A stretch of DNA of 64,000 nucleotides, from contig JAFSOQ010000061.1 of assembly GCA_017446845.1 (NCBI GenBank), positions 1 to 64,000 of the forward strand, given 5' to 3'. Under the pieces are notes generated by a model, which saw only the letters and a program-made list of their open reading frames with translations, was not told the origin of the DNA and did not search any database. The DNA is from Selenomonadaceae bacterium. Lineage in GTDB: Bacteria > Bacillota > Negativicutes > Selenomonadales > Selenomonadaceae. The translations under genes were made by a program, and so were the position numbers. Below are positions 59,433 to 64,000 of the stretch, piece by piece; position 1 is the stretch's first letter, and each line of letters opens with the position of its first letter.

Positions 59433-59619
59433 GCTTTTAACCACATTACGCGAGAATTCTAATGAGATGAATCGCGCTTTTGTAGGGATTACGGGAAGTA
59501 AAGCCGGCAGTAAATAAGACGCAACAAAAGGTGCTACCTCGATGATTCAGGAAGCTCTTATGAGTAGTTCACATTAAATGATTCAGCGATAAAGCTTGAA
59601 TTTCTTTTAGAAAATCAAA
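59433..59619. other. Gene-free region after the RTX fragment
   Basis: No intact gene. Forward reading gives TTLRENSNEMNRAFVGITG-like pieces broken by stops (about 59447-59515), possibly remnant. Nothing recognised. Confidence 0.3.
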
Positions 59620-59658
59620 AAGTGGTTTGCTCCGTAACGGAGTAACCACTTTTTTTAT
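59620..59658. terminator. Strong hairpin terminator downstream of the PBP gene
   Basis: AAGTGGTTTGCTCCGT-AACGGAGTAACCACTT, about 15 pairs with a mismatch, then TTTTTTT on the forward strand and A/T-rich on the other. It can end transcription from either side. It lies about 85 bases past the reverse-strand PBP stop. Confidence 0.8.
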
Positions 59659-59742
59659 CTGTTGTTGAATTTCTTTTTCCAATGCCGACCGGACTTCCTC
59701 CCGAATTTTTTCGGCTGCCGGAATCCATTCAAGCAAATTTAT

Positions 59743-61770
59743 TTAAGGACTGAATATAACTTTAACGGTCGTGCCTCTGTCGACGATTTCGCCCGCACCG
59801 ATACTCTGACTGACTGCGAAACCGGAACCTTCCGCCGCGAAGGAAATGCCCGCCTCATTGGCAAGCCGTGCCGACTCACGAATACTTTTGCCGTAAAAGT
59901 TCGGGACGCGAGCCGCATCAGGTGCAACTTGCTCTTGATAAGTATCAATTTTCGGTTCGGGTTCTCTCACAACTTCTCTGCGCGGGAGTTCTTGAATGGA
60001 GGCATCACCTTCGCCGACATCCGCGCCGAGTTCGTCCGCGTCAATGCCAAGCGGTGCATCACTCGGCTCAATCCTCATGTAGCGGAAAATTTGAGAAAAA
60101 ATTCTTCCGGCAACAGGAGCCGCAATTTGTCCGCCGTAAAAAATTCCGTAAGGTTCATCAATCACGACAAGCAAAGCAATCTGCGGACTTTCCACGGGCG
60201 CGAAGCCGCAAAATGATGCAATATATTTTCCCTCGTCGTAGCCCAAGCCGTATTCGCTGACCTTCTGCGCGGTACCGGTCTTGCCCGCCACACGATAGCC
60301 GCGAACAGTCGCTTTACGACCGCCGCCCGCCGCAACGACTTGTTCCAACAATCCGACCAAAGTTTTATCCGTCGCCGAATCAATCGTCCGCCGAACTTCC
60401 TCAACGTGCGTTTCCGCATAGGTCGAGCCGTTCGCATTCTTTATCGATTTGACAATGTGCGGCTTGAGTAAAATTCCGTCGTTGGCAATCGCGCAAAAAG
60501 CCGTTATCAGTTGCAGCGGCGTGACCGCGATACTCTGCCCGATTGACATCGTTGCAATATCCGAATCAACCATATCTTGCGGCTCGTATAAAATTCCTGC
60601 CTCTTCGCCGGGCAATTCAATTCCCGTCGGTTCGCCGAAACCGAAAAGTCTTGCGTAGTCGATTAATTTGGTCGCGCCCAAGTCGTAGCCGAAAATTGCA
60701 AAGCCCGTGTTCAACGATTGCTTAACAACATCAGCAAAAGTTACCGTTCCGAAACTCGCGCCATTCCAGTTCTGAATTTTTTTGCCCGAAAACATCACGT
60801 AGCCGGGGTCGACGAAAACTTGATTGGGCGCGACGATTCCTTCCTGCAACAAAGCTCCGGCAACCACCGCTTTGAACGTCGAGCCGGGTTCGTAAATGTA
60901 GGAAACGGATTTATTCTTCCAAACTTCCTGGTTGTAATCCCAAAAGCGATTCGGGTTGTAAGAGGGACGATTTGCCATAGCCAAGACTTCACCCGTGCGC
61001 GGGTCCATGACAATGCAAGTTATCGCGACGGGATCATTTTCCGCCATAGCTTTATCAAGTTCCTGCTCAACGATAAATTGGATTGCGCTGTCAATCGTCA
61101 GCTGAATCGTCTTGCAACGGTCGCCCTGGTAGCCGTGCGGAGTAAAAATTGATTCCAAAATCGGTCGCTCCTGCGTATCGGCGTAGATGAAAGATTCGGT
61201 GACTTCGCCCTTGATATATTTATCCAAAGCCTGCTCAATGCCGTCGAGTCCTTTATCGTCCGTGCCGACGAATCCCAGAACATTTGCCGCAAGAACGTCG
61301 TTGGGATAGTAGCGTTTTGCCTCGTCGCGAAAACCTAAACACACGGCGTAACCTTTGCTGCGAATCAGCGCGCGAACTGCCTCATATTCCGATTGCTCCA
61401 ATCGACGCTTAACCCAAGAAAATCCGCCGCCGACTGCTATATCTTCCAAAATATCTGCCTCGCTCTTGTCGATTAGCGGCGACAAATCTTTTGCCAATTC
61501 TTGAGGATTTTCGACGTGATTGGGGTCGACGAACAGAGATTTTGTCATGGTGCTCACTGCCAGTTCGCGTCCGTTGCGGTCGACGATTGTGCCGCGCGGC
61601 GATTGAACAGAATAATCGTGCCCGACTTGATAGCGCATTCTTTCGGCGAGTTCGCTGCCCTGCACGAGTTGCAACCACGCATAGCGGAAGACGACGACGC
61701 CCATTAACGCAAGCAAAGCCAAGACGAGTTTTGTAATTCGCCTTTGAATAAATTCGCGGTCTTTATTCAT
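59743..61770 (-). CDS. Class B penicillin-binding protein (FtsI/SpoVD type) with PASTA domain
   Basis: A 675-residue transpeptidase: N-terminal anchor helix (about 13-30, LVLALLALMGVVVFRYAWLQ), dimerisation region (PRGTIVDRNGRELAVSTMTK), transpeptidase domain with GSTFKAVVAG (SxxK near residue 293), SLNTGFAIFG (SxN near 352) and KTGTAQ (near 497), and a C-terminal PASTA domain (PNFYGKSIRESARLANEAGI). It makes septal or spore-cortex peptidoglycan. Its start overlaps the stop of the next upstream gene by 4 bases, though that gene is not ftsL. The presence of a PASTA domain fits the SpoVD/PBP2x branch. Confidence 0.92.
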   Translation of the reverse strand: MNKDREFIQRRITKLVLALLALMGVVVFRYAWLQLVQGSELAERMRYQVGHDYSVQSPRGTIVDRNGRELAVSTMTKSLFVDPNHVENPQELAKDLSPLIDKSEADILEDIAVGGGFSWVKRRLEQSEYEAVRALIRSKGYAVCLGFRDEAKRYYPNDVLAANVLGFVGTDDKGLDGIEQALDKYIKGEVTESFIYADTQERPILESIFTPHGYQGDRCKTIQLTIDSAIQFIVEQELDKAMAENDPVAITCIVMDPRTGEVLAMANRPSYNPNRFWDYNQEVWKNKSVSYIYEPGSTFKAVVAGALLQEGIVAPNQVFVDPGYVMFSGKKIQNWNGASFGTVTFADVVKQSLNTGFAIFGYDLGATKLIDYARLFGFGEPTGIELPGEEAGILYEPQDMVDSDIATMSIGQSIAVTPLQLITAFCAIANDGILLKPHIVKSIKNANGSTYAETHVEEVRRTIDSATDKTLVGLLEQVVAAGGGRKATVRGYRVAGKTGTAQKVSEYGLGYDEGKYIASFCGFAPVESPQIALLVVIDEPYGIFYGGQIAAPVAGRIFSQIFRYMRIEPSDAPLGIDADELGADVGEGDASIQELPRREVVREPEPKIDTYQEQVAPDAARVPNFYGKSIRESARLANEAGISFAAEGSGFAVSQSIGAGEIVDRGTTVKVIFSP

Positions 61771-62171
61771 TTAGTCAGCGTCCAAAGCGCGAGTACGACG
61801 GAAATTCCTGCGCATATTTTTGAGTTCCACACAGCCTCTACCAACTCCTTAAAATGTTCCATGCCCTTTGAACCGTGTTCGCCGCCGCTAAGAAAATCAA
61901 ATAACTGTTCTGCTCCGCTGAAAAAATCTACGCCCAAAGATGCCATCCAAAACATTGCAATCATTACGCCGACGATTTTAACGCCCGCTTCGTTGGAAAA
62001 ACATCCGACTGCCGCGCAGGTGACTTTAAAAGAAATTATCGCAATCACCGCCGTGATATACGTCGACCAATGTTGCGGCGCGGCGAATGTAACTTGAACT
62101 GCGATTAGTAATATGACCGTCGATACCAGGTAGACCAAAAAGCCCGCCGGTAATCCTACAGCTTCCCGCAT
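61767..62171 (-). CDS. Small membrane protein of unknown function upstream of the PBP gene
   Basis: A 134-residue protein with about four hydrophobic segments (about 11-28, 36-57, 62-79, 114-130) and a soluble stretch SGAEQLFDFLSGGEHGSKGM. It has none of the FtsL features expected in this place (no coiled coil). ATGA overlap with the PBP gene implies coupling. Its ribosome site lies in the leader hairpin shared with the DUF805 gene. Not recognised. Confidence 0.65.
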   Translation of the reverse strand: MREAVGLPAGFLVYLVSTVILLIAVQVTFAAPQHWSTYITAVIAIISFKVTCAAVGCFSNEAGVKIVGVMIAMFWMASLGVDFFSGAEQLFDFLSGGEHGSKGMEHFKELVEAVWNSKICAGISVVLALWTLTK

Positions 62172-62202
62172 AAAAAATCTCCCTTTGGTCGATTTTTAGG
62201 GA
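62172..62202 (-). promoter_or_regulatory. Shared leader hairpin covering the ribosome site, copy 2
   Basis: Reverse strand: TCCCT (62202-62198) pairs with AGGGA (62184-62180), the latter part of the Shine-Dalgarno. The 31 bases match the leader at 22530-22562 with one change. Confidence 0.45.
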
Positions 62203-62281
62203 AGTAGCAGTTAGGGAAGTAGGGAATTAGCTTTATACTACTTCCCTATTTCTCTACTAACCTAATTCCCTGCTAACCTAT
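62198..62281. repeat. Heptamer array with inverted arm between telA and the small membrane gene
   Basis: AGGGAAG, TAGCAGT, TAGGGAA, GTAGGGA, ATTAGCT and opposite sense TACTTCC, CTATTTC, TCTACTA, ACCTAAT, TCCCTGC, TAACCTA. Degenerate but mostly in 7-bp phase; fills the gap. Confidence 0.75.
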
Positions 62282-62286
62282 TTTTG

Positions 62287-63456
62287 TCAAGCGCGTTGAG
62301 CATTTTTAAGCAGCGCATCTTTTAATCTTCCTTCGATTGCGACGAGTTCTTTTTCTGCCGCCTGACGTCTTTGGCGTCCTTCATGTTGGATACGGAGCGT
62401 TTCTTCAATCGTCGAGATTAAATCTTCGTTGACTTTCTTAACGGTATCAATGTCGACAATGCCGCGCTCGTTAGCTTGAGCCGTGTCGATTGAGTTTTGT
62501 TTGAGCATTTCGGCGTTACGTTTCAAAAGGTCGTTGGTTGCGTCGCTGACTGCCCGCTGAAGTTCAATAACTTCTTTTTGGCGCGTCAAGCCGAGTGCGA
62601 TGACCATTTGATTTTTCCAAAGCGGTATCGTGTGATAAATTGCGGATTGCACGCGGTCGATTAAAACTTTGTCGTTGTTTTGAATCAGACGGATTTGCGG
62701 CGCGGTTTGAATTGCCAAAGTTTTGCTTAGTTTAAGGTCGTGGATTTTTTTCTCGAAACGGTCGACGCTCTGTTCAAAATCGTTGACGACTTGCACCGCC
62801 ATCGGGTCACCGGACGCCGCCGCTTGTTCACGGAGTTTTGGCAAAGTTATCGAGTGCATTTCCTCAAGTTTTTCCTCGCCCGCGCGGATATAAAGTTGCA
62901 GGTCTTTGAAGTATTCGAGATTTTTTTGATAAAGCGTGTCGAACATGACGACATCTTCCATCATCTTGACTTTGGCATTTTCCAAACCGGCCTGAATTTT
63001 TTCAACCTGCGTCGAAAGTTTTTCGTAGCTATTCATGACATCACTTTCCATGATAGCTTCTGTCTTTTTGATTAGCGAACCGATTATCGGCACGTTGCTA
63101 AAGAAGCTGTCGTTCTTTTTTGTCACGTCGAAGCCTTTAACTTTGCTTACGAGATCATTTAAAAGCGTTCCGACTTCGCCCGAATCTTTTGTACGGACTT
63201 TGGCGAGTATGCTGTCGGAGAATTGCGCAATTTCCTTCTGCGCGGGCGCACCGAAACTTAGCGGCGTGCTGGAATCGGTTAAATCTATTCCGTCCTTTAT
63301 CGATTGGACTTTAGCTTTTTCTTCGGGCGTGAGCGTTTCGATTTGCTGAGTGACTTTGGCAATTTCCTTGGCGGGTTCAACGGGAACGATTGCTTGCTCC
63401 GTCGACGCGGACGCTTTTTTCTTTGCCATCAAGTCGTTAAGATTTATCTCTGCCAT
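62287..63456 (-). CDS. TelA/KlaA-family toxic anion resistance protein
   Basis: A 389-residue, mainly helical, soluble protein of the TelA family. Conserved blocks visible: SIKDGIDLTDSSTPLSFGAP, VPIIGSLIKKTEAIMESDVM, the LQLYIRAGEEKLEEMHSITL segment and WKNQMVIALGLTRQKEVIEL. The family is associated with tellurite, bacteriocin or envelope stress tolerance; a biochemical role is not known. GGAGAG site before ATG 63456. It is followed upstream (reverse sense) by a TM2-domain gene 23 bases away, so the two are probably one transcript. The TerD genes lie 32 kb off. Confidence 0.88.
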   Translation of the reverse strand: MAEINLNDLMAKKKASASTEQAIVPVEPAKEIAKVTQQIETLTPEEKAKVQSIKDGIDLTDSSTPLSFGAPAQKEIAQFSDSILAKVRTKDSGEVGTLLNDLVSKVKGFDVTKKNDSFFSNVPIIGSLIKKTEAIMESDVMNSYEKLSTQVEKIQAGLENAKVKMMEDVVMFDTLYQKNLEYFKDLQLYIRAGEEKLEEMHSITLPKLREQAAASGDPMAVQVVNDFEQSVDRFEKKIHDLKLSKTLAIQTAPQIRLIQNNDKVLIDRVQSAIYHTIPLWKNQMVIALGLTRQKEVIELQRAVSDATNDLLKRNAEMLKQNSIDTAQANERGIVDIDTVKKVNEDLISTIEETLRIQHEGRQRRQAAEKELVAIEGRLKDALLKNAQRA

Positions 63457-63478
63457 TTTTTATCTCTCCTCTGAAAAT

Positions 63479-64000
63479 TTATTTGTGTCGACCGTTTTTA
63501 TTGCGGCGATTATTTTTTTTGATGTATTGCTCGTAAAAATCTTCGACGGGCATGAACAGATAGCGAATTCCTTCGACGAGACTGACCCACATCGGCAACG
63601 TCGTCCAAGACAGCAGGAAATAAATTATGCCTTGAAATGTTTTGCCCTGATAAAATTTGTGCGCGCCGAATGAGCCGAGGAAAATTGCCAACGCCGATTG
63701 GATTAATTTTGTTTGAACGATTTGCGGGCGGTCTTCTTCCGGGAAGGGTAAATCAATCGGGCTTGCGTCGACTTCACCGCGTCGACGTTTTTGCATACCT
63801 TGCGGGAAAAATTTTCTTTGCGGCTCCAATTCCATAGGTTGGTTGAGCAAATCGGTATCAATCCGAACGTTGCCGTATTTGTCGACCGCTCCGACGTCGA
63901 TTGTTTTGGTTTTGATTCCTTCGGCGTTTAGCTGCTGTTCCATGACTTTCAGCTCGGCGTCGGCGGAAATAATTTGGTCGTTTAAAATATGCTCGAATTG
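63479..64000 (-). CDS. TM2-domain protein, 5' end outside the window
   Basis: The frame is open to the window edge (QFEHILNDQIISADAELKVM precedes the internal Met at 63943), so the true start is probably beyond 64000. The C-terminal part has the TM2 domain: ALAIFLGSFGAHKFYQGKTF and GIIYFLLSWTTLPMWVSLVE, two helices with a short loop, then a basic tail KKNNRRNKNGRHK. The middle is Arg/Pro-rich. TM2 proteins are small inner-membrane proteins of unknown job. Adjacent to telA, a common pairing. Confidence 0.75.
   Translation of the reverse strand, partial: QFEHILNDQIISADAELKVMEQQLNAEGIKTKTIDVGAVDKYGNVRIDTDLLNQPMELEPQRKFFPQGMQKRRRGEVDASPIDLPFPEEDRPQIVQTKLIQSALAIFLGSFGAHKFYQGKTFQGIIYFLLSWTTLPMWVSLVEGIRYLFMPVEDFYEQYIKKNNRRNKNGRHK

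Noticed and set aside
9483-62281. Heptamer arrays as CRISPR arrays
   Set aside because: Units are 7 bp with no spacers, and no cas genes are present.
29790-63456. TerD genes plus TelA as a tellurite-resistance operon
   Set aside because: They lie 32 kb apart and terB, terC and terZ are absent, so no operon is supported.

Overview
The window most resembles a chromosome segment of a diderm Bacillota, probably class Negativicutes (Selenomonas or Acidaminococcus relatives). It mixes Firmicutes-type genes and order (dprA, topA-like, trmFO, hslV; recA-recX; a SpoIVB-type S55 peptidase; DUF896; DUF4127) with outer-membrane features (a secretin, a large RTX-type surface protein). TRAP transport, class I fumarase and a succinate dehydrogenase/fumarate reductase suggest an anaerobe living on organic acids. 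This placement comes from gene content only. I see no rRNA, tRNA or CRISPR array.

Layout. 1-3383: a reverse-strand TRAP transporter (dctM partial, dctQ, dctP) and a Tat-type carboxylesterase. 3518-8578: a GspC/PilP-like protein, a secretin, then siroheme/haem genes (precorrin-2 dehydrogenase, hemA, hemC). 8579-9569: a decayed stretch with SGNH-hydrolase and HxlR fragments. 9570-12456: CNNM/CBS protein, peptide deformylase, cbiE. 12457-17945: a long leader holding a TnpB-3'-end/omega-RNA-like element, then a 1605-residue RTX-type protein. 18265-24740 (reverse): oligopeptide permease pair, three paralogous unknown proteins, DUF805, a DUF896-ProC fusion, FliB. 24898-29668: dprA, a divergent topA, trmFO, hslV. 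29790-34750: two TerD proteins, a secreted nucleosidase, a Ca-type P-ATPase. 35277-36756: recA-recX. 37331-39137: an exported protein and an amidase. 39495-41180: permease pseudogene and IS630, IS110 and TnpB remnants. 41226-46055: fumarase and SDH/FRD. 46191-50008: small membrane and coiled-coil proteins, an EIIA domain and a coupled 711-residue protein. 50211-58000: S55 peptidase, murA, DUF4127, hypF, plsC. 58259-64000: class II aldolase, an RTX fragment, a PASTA penicillin-binding protein, TelA and a TM2 protein.

The most unusual feature is a dispersed family of short tandem repeats with an exact 7-bp period (TTAGGAT, GTGATTA, GGGAACC, TGTCAGG and relatives). They sit at about 16 places, often filling the whole gap between operon genes, sometimes with a complementary second arm that could form a hairpin. 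Two arrays lie in frame inside hypF, one forms the end of trmFO, and one runs into the dprA start codon. Other leads are two TnpB/omega-RNA-like 3' ends with a compensatory stem, a TopA homologue with altered catalytic motifs in the normal topA position, a DUF896-ProC in-frame fusion, a three-gene paralogous family, and a short hairpin shared by two unrelated genes that covers their ribosome binding sites.
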